Shown: positions 9,517 through 19,111 of the stretch, in pieces | How positions within the stretch are numbered: position 1 is the stretch's first letter | Layout: each line of letters opens with the position of its first letter | Assembly: GCA_023259355.1 (NCBI GenBank) | Contig: JAHFQI010000003.1 | Coordinates: 16,227-61,309, forward strand | DNA: 45,083 nucleotides | Direction of reading: 5' to 3' | Source: Comamonadaceae bacterium | Lineage (GTDB): Bacteria > Pseudomonadota > Gammaproteobacteria > Burkholderiales > Burkholderiaceae_C | Translations under genes and position numbers: made by a program | Notes under the pieces: model-generated | The model's database searches: none | What the model saw: only the letters and a program-made list of their open reading frames with translations | Told to the model about the DNA's origin: nothing

Positions 9517-10779
9517 ATGGCTATCGTAGAAATCAAAGTTCCGCAACTGTCTGAGTCCGTGGCTGAAGCCACCATGTTGCAGTGGAAAAAGAAGCCCGGC
9601 GAAGCAGTCGCCATGGACGAAATCCTGATCGAAATCGAGACCGACAAAGTGGTGCTGGAAGTGCCGGCGCCCGCTGCCGGTGTGCTGTCCGAGATTGTGG
9701 TCGGCGACGGTGGCACCGTTGTGGCCGAGCAATTGATTGCCCGCATCGACACGGAAGGCAAGGCGGGGGCTGCAGCCAGCGCCCCTGCTGCTGCGGCGGC
9801 GCCCGTCGCGGCAGCCCCCGTGGCCGCGGCCCCCGCCGCGGTTGGTGGTTCCATGGCCGGCGTGGCCATGCCTGCCGCCGCCAAGCTCATGGCCGACAAC
9901 AGCCTGGCTGCCGGTTCCGTGTCCGGCACGGGCAAGGACGGCCGCGTGACCAAGGGCGATGTACTCGGTGCCGTGGCCGCTGGCGCTGCCAAGCCGGCTG
10001 CAGCCCCGGTCGCCATCCCTACCGGCGTGCCGACCAAGGTGTTGCCGCAGGTGTCCACCCCCGCCGTGAATCTGGGCGATCGCCCCGAGCAGCGCGTACC
10101 CATGACACGCCTGCGCGCCCGTGTGGCGGAGCGTTTGCTCCAGTCGCAAAGCACCAACGCCATCCTGACGACCTTCAACGAAATCAACATGGCCCCGGTC
10201 ATGGAGATGCGCAAGCGCATGCAGGAACGTTTCGAGAAGGAGCATGGTGTGAAGCTGGGCTTCATGAGCTTCTTCGTGAAGGCCGCTGTGCACGCACTGA
10301 AGAAATTCCCGGTGCTCAACGCCTCTGTGGACGGCAATGACATCGTTTACCACGGCTACTTCGACATCGGCATTGCCGTGGGCTCGCCCCGCGGATTGGT
10401 GGTGCCCATCCTGCGCAATGCCGATCAGATGAGCTTTGCCGAGATCGAGAAGAAGATTGCCGAATTTGGCCAGAAGGCCAAAGACGGCAAACTGGGCATT
10501 GAAGACATGACGGGGGGTACCTTCTCCATCTCCAACGGTGGCACTTTCGGCTCCATGATGTCCACCCCCATCATCAACCCGCCACAGTCGGCCATTCTGG
10601 GCGTGCATGCAACCAAGGACCGCGCGATGGTGGAAAACGGCCAGGTGGTCGTGCGTCCCATGAACTATTTCGCCATGAGTTATGACCACCGCATCATCGA
10701 TGGCCGCGAGGCCGTGCTGGGCCTGGTGGCCATGAAGGAAGCGCTGGAAGATCCGGCCCGTCTGCTGTTCGACATCTGA
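9517..10779 (+). CDS. sucB: Dihydrolipoyllysine succinyltransferase, E2 of 2-oxoglutarate dehydrogenase
   Basis: 420-residue E2 core subunit that transfers the succinyl group from the lipoyl arm to CoA. The N-terminal lipoyl domain (1-77) carries the lipoylation site K44 in [13 protein letters not shown] flexible Ala/Pro linker (about 85-112, built from repeated AAPVA units) leads to the E1/E3-binding domain, with AAAKLMADN and GRVTKGDV. The C-terminal acyltransferase domain (about 190-420) ends with the active-site motif HRIIDGREA (H391, D395). One lipoyl domain fits the succinyl-type rather than the pyruvate-type E2. It ends 10 bp before lpdA. Confidence 0.97.
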   Translation: MAIVEIKVPQLSESVAEATMLQWKKKPGEAVAMDEILIEIETDKVVLEVPAPAAGVLSEIVVGDGGTVVAEQLIARIDTEGKAGAAASAPAAAAAPVAAAPVAAAPAAVGGSMAGVAMPAAAKLMADNSLAAGSVSGTGKDGRVTKGDVLGAVAAGAAKPAAAPVAIPTGVPTKVLPQVSTPAVNLGDRPEQRVPMTRLRARVAERLLQSQSTNAILTTFNEINMAPVMEMRKRMQERFEKEHGVKLGFMSFFVKAAVHALKKFPVLNASVDGNDIVYHGYFDIGIAVGSPRGLVVPILRNADQMSFAEIEKKIAEFGQKAKDGKLGIEDMTGGTFSISNGGTFGSMMSTPIINPPQSAILGVHATKDRAMVENGQVVVRPMNYFAMSYDHRIIDGREAVLGLVAMKEALEDPARLLFDI

Positions 10780-10789
10780 GGAGATCACG

Positions 10790-12217
<1,428 letters not shown>

Positions 12218-12240
12218 AGCCAGTTACAGACACACCGTCC

Positions 12241-13350
12241 GTGACAGCCATCGGTCCGGTTCGCTCGGCCTATGAGGCCGAACTCAAGACGCGGGGTTAC
12301 ACCAGTGACCCCGCGCAATTGCGTGCGATTGTTGCGCTGGAACGCTGTGCGGCGGACTGGGCCGCTTTCAAGGAAAAGCGCTCCAATGCATTCAAAAAGC
12401 TGATCAACCGGCCGGAGGTTCCGCGCGGTGTCTACATGTTCGGTGGTGTGGGACGCGGCAAGAGCTTCCTGATGGATTGTTTCTACAGCGCGGTGCCGTT
12501 GCGACGCAAGACCCGTCTGCATTTTCATGAATTCATGCGTGAAGTGCACCGCGAGTTGGCGGGCATGCAAGGTACGGTGAATCCGCTCGATGAGTTGGGG
12601 CGTCGCATGGCCAAGCGATACCGCCTGATCTGTTTTGACGAGTTTCATGTCGCCGACATCACCGATGCCATGATTCTCCACCGGCTGCTGGTGGCCCTGT
12701 TCGACAATGGCGTCGGGTTTGTAACCACGTCCAACTTCCAGCCGGACGAGTTGTATCCCAATGGCTTGCACCGTGACCGCATCTTGCCGGCCATTGCGCT
12801 TTTGAATCAAAAACTCGAAGTCATCAATGTGGACAACGGCACGGATTACCGACGCCGCACACTTGAACAGGTGGAGCTTTATCACACGCCGCTGGGCGAG
12901 CGGGCCGATGCCGAAATGACGGATGCGTTCGACCGTTTGTCCGCATGTGACGACGAAAGCCCTGTACTTCACATCGAGGCTCGGGAGATTCGCGCCCGGC
13001 GAAAGGCGGGCGGCGTTGTCTGGTTCGATTTCAGGACGCTCTGCGGTGGTCCCCGCTCGCAGAATGACTACCTGGAGATTGCCTCGCAATTCCACACGGT
13101 GCTGCTCAGCGACGTGCCACACATGCCGGTGCGCATGGCGTCAGAAGCCAGACGGTTCACTTGGCTGGTCGATGTGCTCTACGACCGCCGCGTCAAGCTC
13201 ATTGTTTCGGCGGCCGTCGGGCCGGAGGATCTTTATTCCGAAGGGCCGTTGGCCCATGAATTTCCCCGGACGGTGTCGCGGCTCAATGAGATGCAGTCGG
13301 GGGAGTACCTTGCGCTGGAGCATCGGACCGTTGATACCCGTCTGACCTGA
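12241..13350 (+). CDS. zapE: Cell division ATPase ZapE (AFG1-like)
   Basis: 369-residue AFG1-type P-loop ATPase. Walker A is GGVGRGKS (68-75) and Walker B is LICFDEF (129-135). E. coli ZapE binds FtsZ at the constriction site and is needed under stress; mitochondrial AFG1 works with membrane proteases. The start is GTG at 12241, 23 bp after lpdA; no later ATG leaves the domain intact. The position directly behind the odh genes recurs in related betaproteobacteria as far as I recall, and a shared transcript is likely. The last codons are followed by a 30-bp convergent gap to the phosphatase gene. Confidence 0.93.
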   Translation: MTAIGPVRSAYEAELKTRGYTSDPAQLRAIVALERCAADWAAFKEKRSNAFKKLINRPEVPRGVYMFGGVGRGKSFLMDCFYSAVPLRRKTRLHFHEFMREVHRELAGMQGTVNPLDELGRRMAKRYRLICFDEFHVADITDAMILHRLLVALFDNGVGFVTTSNFQPDELYPNGLHRDRILPAIALLNQKLEVINVDNGTDYRRRTLEQVELYHTPLGERADAEMTDAFDRLSACDDESPVLHIEAREIRARRKAGGVVWFDFRTLCGGPRSQNDYLEIASQFHTVLLSDVPHMPVRMASEARRFTWLVDVLYDRRVKLIVSAAVGPEDLYSEGPLAHEFPRTVSRLNEMQSGEYLALEHRTVDTRLT

Positions 13351-13380
13351 GGTCGGGCAACGTTTCTGACGCCATACGGC

Positions 13381-14136
13381 TCACAGGTCTTCGATCTTGA
13401 CAATCGCCAGGGAGATGTTGTCTCCGCCGCCCTTGCCACGGGAGCGGGCTTTCTCGATGAGGAATTCACTGGCTTCCCGCGGCGACAACGACGCCAGCAC
13501 ATAAGCCAGTTCTTCCGGCGTGAAGTAATGCCACAGGCCATCGCTGCAGGTCATCAATACATCGCCTGACTGGAGCTGCGGAATGTAGTCGACGCTGAAC
13601 GTGGGATCATCCTCGGTTCCCAGGCAGCCCATGAGAATGTTGGATTGAGGATGACTCTGGGCTTCCTCCTCGGTAATCTCACCCCGGTCCACCAGCGCCT
13701 GCACATACGAATGGTCAAACGTGCGTTTCACCATGCGGCCCGAACTGAAATGGTAGATACGCGAATCTCCGGCATGCAGCCAGTGTGAGTCGGCGCCCGG
13801 GTTGATCAGGAAGAGCGCAATGGTGCTGTGTGGCTCCTGCTCTGCGGAGATGGCCGTCAGGCGGATGACGATATGGGCCTCCTGCGCAATCTGCTTGAGC
13901 ATGGATGGTGCATCGTCCATCTCGGGTGAATAGCGCTCGAAAAGCTGCCTTGCGGTCATCATGACTTGGTCCGATGCCTTCCGCCCACCGCTGCGTCCGC
14001 CCATGCCGTCGGCCAGCACAGCCAATAGGCAGCCAGCGGCGCGGGGATGCGAAAAAATGCCCACCTGGTCCTGCTGGTAATCACGATCACCCTTGTGGAT
14101 GCCGGTGGATGCGGTGAGTCGGTAACCTTTTGCCAT
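13381..14136 (-). CDS. PP2C-type serine/threonine protein phosphatase
   Basis: 251-residue stand-alone PP2C (PPM) phosphatase. The metal-binding motifs are in order: GDRDYQQD (16-23), LADGMGG (41-47, D43), AGDSR (122-126), CSDGLW (197-202, D199) and GGDN (237-240, D239), so it should be an active Mn/Mg-dependent phosphatase. It has no membrane segment or sensor domain. No Hanks-type kinase, FHA protein or type VI secretion gene lies in the window, so the partner kinase is elsewhere or not needed. It is divergent from the YdcH-dinG pair across a 99-bp gap that holds a perfect palindrome. Confidence 0.92.
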   Translation of the reverse strand: MAKGYRLTASTGIHKGDRDYQQDQVGIFSHPRAAGCLLAVLADGMGGRSGGRKASDQVMMTARQLFERYSPEMDDAPSMLKQIAQEAHIVIRLTAISAEQEPHSTIALFLINPGADSHWLHAGDSRIYHFSSGRMVKRTFDHSYVQALVDRGEITEEEAQSHPQSNILMGCLGTEDDPTFSVDYIPQLQSGDVLMTCSDGLWHYFTPEELAYVLASLSPREASEFLIEKARSRGKGGGDNISLAIVKIEDL

Positions 14137-14187
14137 GCTGAATCACATTGGTGCGCGAAAGCACTCGTTAAATCGTCATCAAACCCG

Positions 14188-14193
14188 TATTAT
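14188..14193 (+). promoter_or_regulatory. Possible -10 box for ydcH-dinG
   Basis: TATTAT at 14188-14193 is a good -10 hexamer in the divergent gap; the matching -35 region (around 14165-14170) is poor. If used, the transcript would start near 14200, just before the palindrome at 14210-14225. Confidence 0.3.
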
Positions 14194-14209
14194 TCAACGA
14201 ACCTACATC

Positions 14210-14225
14210 AAGGCTGATCAGCCTT
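14210..14225. promoter_or_regulatory. Perfect 16-bp palindrome, candidate operator
   Basis: AAGGCTGATCAGCCTT reads the same on both strands with no spacer. It lies in the 99-bp gap between the divergent PP2C gene (start 14136) and the YdcH-like gene (start 14236). The symmetry suits a dimeric regulator; alternatively it folds as a small hairpin at the 5' end of the ydcH-dinG message. No regulator gene lies next to it. Confidence 0.45.
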
Positions 14226-14235
14226 TACTTATTTC

Positions 14236-14439
14236 TTGACACTCAATCTTCACTCCCCTGAACGGCACCTGATAGAGCTCAAGATCGAACATGCTGATCT
14301 GGATGCATGGGTCGACCGTTTGAGCCAGGAAATCCCCATTGACGAGCTCATGCTGCGGCGCCTCAAAAAACGCCGCTTGGCCTTGCGTGACCAGATTTCG
14401 CGCCTGGAGTGGGCGCTGGACCCCAAAGAACCAGCCTGA
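14236..14439 (+). CDS. YdcH-like (DUF465) small helical protein
   Basis: 67-residue protein resembling the YdcH/DUF465 family: a short helical hairpin with charged heptads (LIELKIEHADLDAWVDRL, then LRRLKKRRLALRDQISRLE) and no signal peptide. The function of the family is not known to me. The start is a TTG at 14236 with only a weak ribosome binding site. The stop TGA overlaps the ATG of the helicase gene (TGATG at 14437-14441), so the two are translationally coupled. Confidence 0.75.
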   Translation: MTLNLHSPERHLIELKIEHADLDAWVDRLSQEIPIDELMLRRLKKRRLALRDQISRLEWALDPKEPA

Positions 14440-16448
14440 TGGATCTGCAACAACAGGTTCGTGCGGCTTTTGCGCCGGGTGGCGCCCTGTCGATGGCCGA
14501 GGAACAGTTTCAGGCGCGGGAAGGCCAGACGCAGATGGCGCTGGCGGTGGCAGAAACCATCGAGCAGGGTGGTGTTCTCGTGGTGGAAGCCGGCACCGGC
14601 GTGGGCAAGACGTTCTCCTATCTCGTGCCGTCCTTGCTGAGTGGCGAGCGGGTGTTGCTTTCCACCGCAACAAAGACCCTTCAGGATCAGCTTTATGGCA
14701 GGGACCTGCCCCGCCTCGTTCAGGCGTTGGGTATGCCTGTCCGCACGGCCTTGCTCAAGGGGCGGGGAAGTTACCTGTGCCTGCACCGTCTTGATCTGGC
14801 CCGTCGGGACCACAGGTTTCCAGACCGGGCTTCGGCTCTCACGCTTGCTCTGATCGAGCAGTGGGCAACGCGAACCTCCTCGGGGGATCTGGCGGAAATT
14901 CCGGATCTGGATGAGCGTTCAGCGCTCATCCCCCTGGTGACTTCCACGCGTGAAAATTGCCTTGGCGCCCAATGCCCGAAGTTCCGCGCCTGTCACGTCA
15001 ACCTGGCCCGGCGCGAGGCACTCGCCGCCGATGTGGTGGTCATCAACCACCATCTCTTTTTTGCAGATCTCGCGGTGCGGGAATCCGGCATGGCCGAGCT
15101 ATTGCCGACGGTGCGGGTGGTCGTTTTCGACGAAGCCCACCAACTCAACGAGACCGGCGTGCAATTTCTTGGCACTCAGCTTTCGACCGGCCAGTTGCTG
15201 GACTTCGGGCGCGACATGCTCGCCGCAGGTTTCCAGCTGGCACGGGGGCTTGCCGACTGGCAGGAACTGGCCAGTGTTGTCGAGAGCGCGGCGCGGGAGC
15301 TGCGTCTTGGCGTAGGCAAATCAGGGGCGGGAGGCCGGCTGCGCTGGACGGACGCTGCGCCCGAGGGCGTGAACGGGGAATTCTGGTGGCAGTCGCTTTC
15401 CACTGTTTCACAGGCCTGCATCCGGTGTGTGGAGGCGCTGGCCATGCTGAGCGAAATGGCACCGGATTTTGTGCGTTTGCACGAGCGGGCGCAGGAGCTG
15501 GCTCGGCGAGCAGGCCTGTTTGCCGGGCCCTGCGAAGCTGGCGCCGTGCGGTGGGTGGACGTTGGCAGCCAGCTGCGTCTGGTGCAGTCGCCACTTGATA
15601 TTGCCGATGCGGTTCGATCGCGGCTGCTGAAGCATGACGGGGATGAGCCTGATCGCCGCGCCTGGATTTTCACATCGGCCACGCTCGGCGCGGACGAGGC
15701 GCTGCGCTGGTTCACGGAGCCTTGTGGCTTGACCGAAGCAAGGACCCTGAGGGTCGGGAGCCCGTTTGACTATGCCAGCCAGTCGTCAGTGTATGTCCCG
15801 CGCCAGATGCCGCGCCCCAATGACCCAGAACACAGTGCCCAGGTGGCGGCGTTCGCCGCGCGGGGCGCCCGAAGGCTGGGGGGGCGGACCCTGCTGTTGA
15901 CGACGTCGCTGCGAGCATTGCGCGTCATCGGGGAGCAGCTTCAGAACGAGTTCCAGGGCAGCGACATTGAGGTGCTGGTCCAGGGTGAATTGCCCAAGCG
16001 GGTGTTGATGGATCGCTTCCGGCGGGCTGGTGAGCCGGGCCCCTCCGGGTGCATTCTCGTGGCTTCGGCTTCATTCTGGGAGGGGGTGGATGTGCCTGGC
16101 GATGCCCTGCAACTGGTCATCATCGACAAGCTGCCATTTCCCCCGCCGGGCGACCCCTTGGTCGAAGCCCGGTCGCGCCGGCTGGAGGGCGAAGGGCGAA
16201 GCGCCTTCAGCCATTATTCGCTGCCGGAGGCCGCCGTGGCCCTGAAGCAGGGTGCCGGGAGGTTGATCCGCCGGGAAACGGATCGGGGAATTCTGGTGGT
16301 GTGCGACACCCGCCTTGCGACCATGGGTTACGGTCGCCGCCTCATGGCTGCTTTGCCGCCAATGCGGCAGCTTCAGAGCGAAGATGAGTTTCAGGCGGCG
16401 CTCGAAGCGCTCACCAGAATTTCCACCACGGCTCCGCCTTCGACTTGA
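14439..16448 (+). CDS. DinG/YoaA-family ATP-dependent DNA helicase with Fe-S cluster
   Basis: 669-residue superfamily 2, XPD-like 5'-3' helicase. Walker A is GTGVGKT (52-58) and Walker B is the DEAH box at 231-234. Four cysteines, C114 and C174, C179, C185, are spaced as in the 4Fe-4S domain of DinG and XPD. The C-terminal helicase domain includes GCILVASASFWEGVD and the QGAGRLIRR motif VI. DinG and YoaA act in DNA repair and in resolving R-loops or stalled forks; which subfamily this belongs to needs a tree. The start overlaps the ydcH stop. The 3' end overlaps convergent bamD by 38 bp. Confidence 0.93.
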   Translation: MDLQQQVRAAFAPGGALSMAEEQFQAREGQTQMALAVAETIEQGGVLVVEAGTGVGKTFSYLVPSLLSGERVLLSTATKTLQDQLYGRDLPRLVQALGMPVRTALLKGRGSYLCLHRLDLARRDHRFPDRASALTLALIEQWATRTSSGDLAEIPDLDERSALIPLVTSTRENCLGAQCPKFRACHVNLARREALAADVVVINHHLFFADLAVRESGMAELLPTVRVVVFDEAHQLNETGVQFLGTQLSTGQLLDFGRDMLAAGFQLARGLADWQELASVVESAARELRLGVGKSGAGGRLRWTDAAPEGVNGEFWWQSLSTVSQACIRCVEALAMLSEMAPDFVRLHERAQELARRAGLFAGPCEAGAVRWVDVGSQLRLVQSPLDIADAVRSRLLKHDGDEPDRRAWIFTSATLGADEALRWFTEPCGLTEARTLRVGSPFDYASQSSVYVPRQMPRPNDPEHSAQVAAFAARGARRLGGRTLLLTTSLRALRVIGEQLQNEFQGSDIEVLVQGELPKRVLMDRFRRAGEPGPSGCILVASASFWEGVDVPGDALQLVIIDKLPFPPPGDPLVEARSRRLEGEGRSAFSHYSLPEAAVALKQGAGRLIRRETDRGILVVCDTRLATMGYGRRLMAALPPMRQLQSEDEFQAALEALTRISTTAPPST

Positions 16449-17217
16449 ATCCCTGGGTCAGGTATTCGCTGCCGGGGTAGTTTTTTTCAAGCACCCGCCG
16501 CGCGTCGTCGCGCAGCTGCGCCATGCCCAGGGCATCGTAGGAGCGCATCAGGATGAAAATGGCCTCTTCAATGGCCGGCACGTCGCGGTACTCGGTCAAC
16601 GCAAGCTGCGCCCGACCAATCGCAGCGACGTAGGCGCCCCGGGAATAGTAGAAGCGGGCCACGTGGACTTCATACTGCGCCAGCGAGTTGATGATGTACG
16701 TCATCCTCGAACGGGCATCAGGGGTGTATTTGGAGTCGGGAAATCGCGTGGTCAGCTCTTTGAAGGACTCGAATGACTCCTTGGCTGCTTTCTGATCCCG
16801 CTCCGACAGATCTTGCCGGGAAACAAACGACAGGATCCCCAGGTTGTCGTTGAAATTGACGATGCCCTTGAGGTACAGCGCATAGTCCAGCGCCGGACTC
16901 GCCGGGTGCAGCTTCATGAACCGGTCGAGCGTGGCAATGGCCTGGGCTTTCTCACCAACCTTGTAATGGGCATAGGCTTTTTCCACCTGGGCCTGCTGCG
17001 CAAGCGGCGTGCCAGCGGCGCGACCCTCCAGTTTTTCCAGCAGGGGGATTGCCTTGGCATACATGCCGGAATTGATTTCATCCCGTGCCTCGGCGTAGAT
17101 CCGGTTCGGGCTCCAGCCGGCTGTGTTGTCAGTGGGCGTCGAGGAGCAACCGTACAGCATGGCCGCCAAACTGACCACCATCCAGGCCGGAACAACCGAT
17201 AATTTGGCACGAAGCAT
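16411..17217 (-). CDS. bamD: Outer membrane protein assembly factor BamD
   Basis: 268-residue lipoprotein with a signal peptide and lipobox LYGC (C24 becomes the lipidated N-terminus). TPR-like helices follow: EARDEINSGMYAKAIPLLEKLE, then KAYAHYKVGEKAQAIATLDRF and others. BamD is the essential lipoprotein that links BamA to the other Bam subunits for beta-barrel insertion in the outer membrane. The ATG at 17217 is preferred over a TTG at 17226. It is divergent from rluD, a common arrangement. The other Bam lipoprotein in the window, BamB, is encoded 10 kb downstream. Confidence 0.95.
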   Translation of the reverse strand: MLRAKLSVVPAWMVVSLAAMLYGCSSTPTDNTAGWSPNRIYAEARDEINSGMYAKAIPLLEKLEGRAAGTPLAQQAQVEKAYAHYKVGEKAQAIATLDRFMKLHPASPALDYALYLKGIVNFNDNLGILSFVSRQDLSERDQKAAKESFESFKELTTRFPDSKYTPDARSRMTYIINSLAQYEVHVARFYYSRGAYVAAIGRAQLALTEYRDVPAIEEAIFILMRSYDALGMAQLRDDARRVLEKNYPGSEYLTQGFKSKAEPWWKFW

Positions 17218-17249
17218 CAGTGGCAACTTTCTTGAAACAGAGCAAATTC

Positions 17250-17278
17250 ATTATATCGACCGACCCTGGGGATGTTCC
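17250..17278 (-). promoter_or_regulatory. Candidate sigma70 promoter for bamD
   Basis: On the minus strand a perfect TATAAT (17255 to 17250) is preceded at 17 bp by GGAACA (17278 to 17273), which matches three bases of the -35 consensus. Transcription would begin near 17243, about 26 bases before the bamD ATG. The element lies inside the longest open frame of divergent rluD. Confidence 0.5.
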
Positions 17279-17303
17279 CGCCGACGAGAGCGCTGAAGAC
17301 CTG

Positions 17304-18254
17304 ATGGAGGCTGGGCCGGAACAGGAGCTACGGCAGTTCGCGGTACCCGATTCGCAACACGCCCAGCGGCTGGACCGCGTTCTGGCCAGTCTGATCCCGG
17401 AATTTTCGCGGAGCTATCTGCAGCAAGGGGTCGAGTCGGGTCTGGTCACCCTGAACTCGGTGGTCGTCACCAAATGCGCACTCCGGCTTCGGGCCGGGGA
17501 TCAGGTGACGGTCGAGTTGCGGCCGACGCCCCAGACGCAAGCCTTCAAACCGGAGCCCATGCCGCTGGAGGTCGTGTTTGAAGACCCCCATCTGCTGGTG
17601 ATCAACAAGCCGGCCGGGCTGGTGGTCCATCCAGCGCCGGGGAACTGGAGCGGCACCCTGCTCAACGGCTTGCTGGCACGGGACCCAGGGGCGTGCCTGT
17701 TGCCGCGTGCCGGCATCGTGCACCGACTCGACAAGGACACGAGCGGCCTGATGGTGGTGGCCCGCAGCCGTCAGGCGATGGATGCGCTGGTGCAGCGGAT
17801 CGCCGCGCGCGAGGTGAGTCGCCAGTATCTGGCGCTGGGTCATCGGCGCTGGACAGGGCCGGAGTTTCGCCAGGTCGAAGCGCCAGTGGGTCGCGACCCG
17901 CGCAACCGCCTGCGCATGGCGGTGGTGGATCTGAGCCGAAATGCCGGAAAGTCGGCGTCCACCGGCATCCGGCTGCTGCAAAACGGCGAGCACGGTTGTC
18001 TCGTCGAGTGCACGCTTCAAACCGGGCGGACGCACCAGATACGGGTTCACATGGCCAGTCTCGGACATCCACTTGTGGCGGATGTGCTTTATGGTGGCGC
18101 CCCTGCCGCAGGGCTGGCGCGGCAGGCCTTGCACGCGTTCCGCCTGGCGTTCAATCACCCGGTCACGGGGCAGTCGCTCGCATTTGCCGCGCCGTTGCCT
18201 CCGGATATCCGTGCCGCGTTGCAGGCATGGGGGCTCGGCTACAATGACAACTAA
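17304..18254 (+). CDS. rluD: 23S rRNA pseudouridine synthase RluD
   Basis: 316-residue RluA-family synthase, predicted to make pseudouridines 1911, 1915 and 1917 in helix 69 of 23S rRNA. An N-terminal S4 domain (starting RLDRVLA at about 22) precedes the catalytic domain, where HRLDKDTSG carries the catalytic aspartate D143 (D139 in E. coli). The conserved GRTHQIRVHMASLGHPL motif is near the C-terminus. I choose the ATG at 17304 because it puts the S4 domain at the usual distance and leaves room for the bamD promoter; a GTG at 17220 would add 28 residues and start 2 bases from bamD. Confidence 0.93.
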   Translation: MEAGPEQELRQFAVPDSQHAQRLDRVLASLIPEFSRSYLQQGVESGLVTLNSVVVTKCALRLRAGDQVTVELRPTPQTQAFKPEPMPLEVVFEDPHLLVINKPAGLVVHPAPGNWSGTLLNGLLARDPGACLLPRAGIVHRLDKDTSGLMVVARSRQAMDALVQRIAAREVSRQYLALGHRRWTGPEFRQVEAPVGRDPRNRLRMAVVDLSRNAGKSASTGIRLLQNGEHGCLVECTLQTGRTHQIRVHMASLGHPLVADVLYGGAPAAGLARQALHAFRLAFNHPVTGQSLAFAAPLPPDIRAALQAWGLGYNDN

Positions 18255-18365
18255 TAGTCTGCAAGCCGGCGCTGTATGTCATGCCCCGGTTCCTCCCCAG
18301 ACCTCGCGCGCGGCGCCATCTCCAGTTTCCGCCTCGCGCCACGAACTGAATCGCCCCTGATTTTT

Positions 18366-18383
18366 GCGCCTCCGGCGCCTTTT
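18366..18383 (+). terminator. Possible terminator between rluD and scpB
   Basis: Stem GCGCC / GGCGC with loop TCC (18366-18378), followed by CTTTT. It is preceded by five T residues on the same strand. The stem is short but GC-only. It lies in the 146-bp rluD-scpB gap, 17 bp before scpB. Confidence 0.45.
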
Positions 18384-18400
18384 CCCGGAATCACGTCATC

Positions 18401-19111
18401 ATGAATACGGCGGATGCCAAGCGTATCCTCGAAACCGCATTGATTTGCTCGCAGCAGCCGATGCCGGTGCGCGAGTTGCGTGTCCTGTTCAATGACGAAC
18501 TGGGTGCCGACACCTTGAAAACCCTGCTGAGGGATCTTCAGGATGATTGGGCCCAGCGCGGGGTCGAACTGGTTTGCGTGGCCTCTGGCTGGCGCTTTCA
18601 AAGCCGGCCTGAAATGCGCGAGTACCTTGACCGGCTGCATCCAGAGAAGCCGCCCAAATACACCCGGGCCACGCTGGAAACCCTGGCGATCATTGCGTAC
18701 CGTCAGCCGGTCACGCGAGGCGACATGGAGGATATCCGTGGCGTGACGATCAACTCGCTCATCATCAAGCAGTTGGAGGATCGGGGCTGGGTGGAAGTGA
18801 TTGGCCACCGGGAGGCCGTGGGCCGCCCGGCGTTGTTTGCGACCACCCGCCAGTTTCTCGACGATCTCGGCATCGAGTCTCTCGACCAGCTTCCCGTGCT
18901 TGACAGCGCCGCCAGCGAGGCTCGCCTGGTCGAGGCGCTTCACCGCCAGACTGAAGGCTTGCAGCCCGCTCTGTCCGTTGGCGACGCGCAACCTGCGGTC
19001 GTTGAGATCGAGCTGGGTTTCACGGATGCACCGCCCCGTGACATGCCTGCGATGGCCGAGGCGGCCGCCGGCGATGACGAACCCTCCACCCCTGATGGGA
19101 CCCCTATATGA
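18401..19111 (+). CDS. scpB: Segregation and condensation protein B
   Basis: 236-residue winged-helix protein of the SMC-ScpA-ScpB condensin. ScpB dimers bind the kleisin ScpA and support chromosome organisation and segregation. The conserved core [20 protein letters not shown] and GRPALFATT is present at about 87-150. The C-terminal 60 residues are acidic and Ala/Pro-rich, probably disordered. scpA is not adjacent in this window. The stop overlaps the rluB start as ATGA (19108-19111), so the two are coupled, a pairing seen in many bacteria. Confidence 0.95.
   Translation: MNTADAKRILETALICSQQPMPVRELRVLFNDELGADTLKTLLRDLQDDWAQRGVELVCVASGWRFQSRPEMREYLDRLHPEKPPKYTRATLETLAIIAYRQPVTRGDMEDIRGVTINSLIIKQLEDRGWVEVIGHREAVGRPALFATTRQFLDDLGIESLDQLPVLDSAASEARLVEALHRQTEGLQPALSVGDAQPAVVEIELGFTDAPPRDMPAMAEAAAGDDEPSTPDGTPI

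Noticed and set aside
9775-9845. Short repeated GCCCCCGT/GCGGC units in sucB
   Set aside because: They encode the normal Ala/Pro interdomain linker of an E2 protein, not a separate repeat element.
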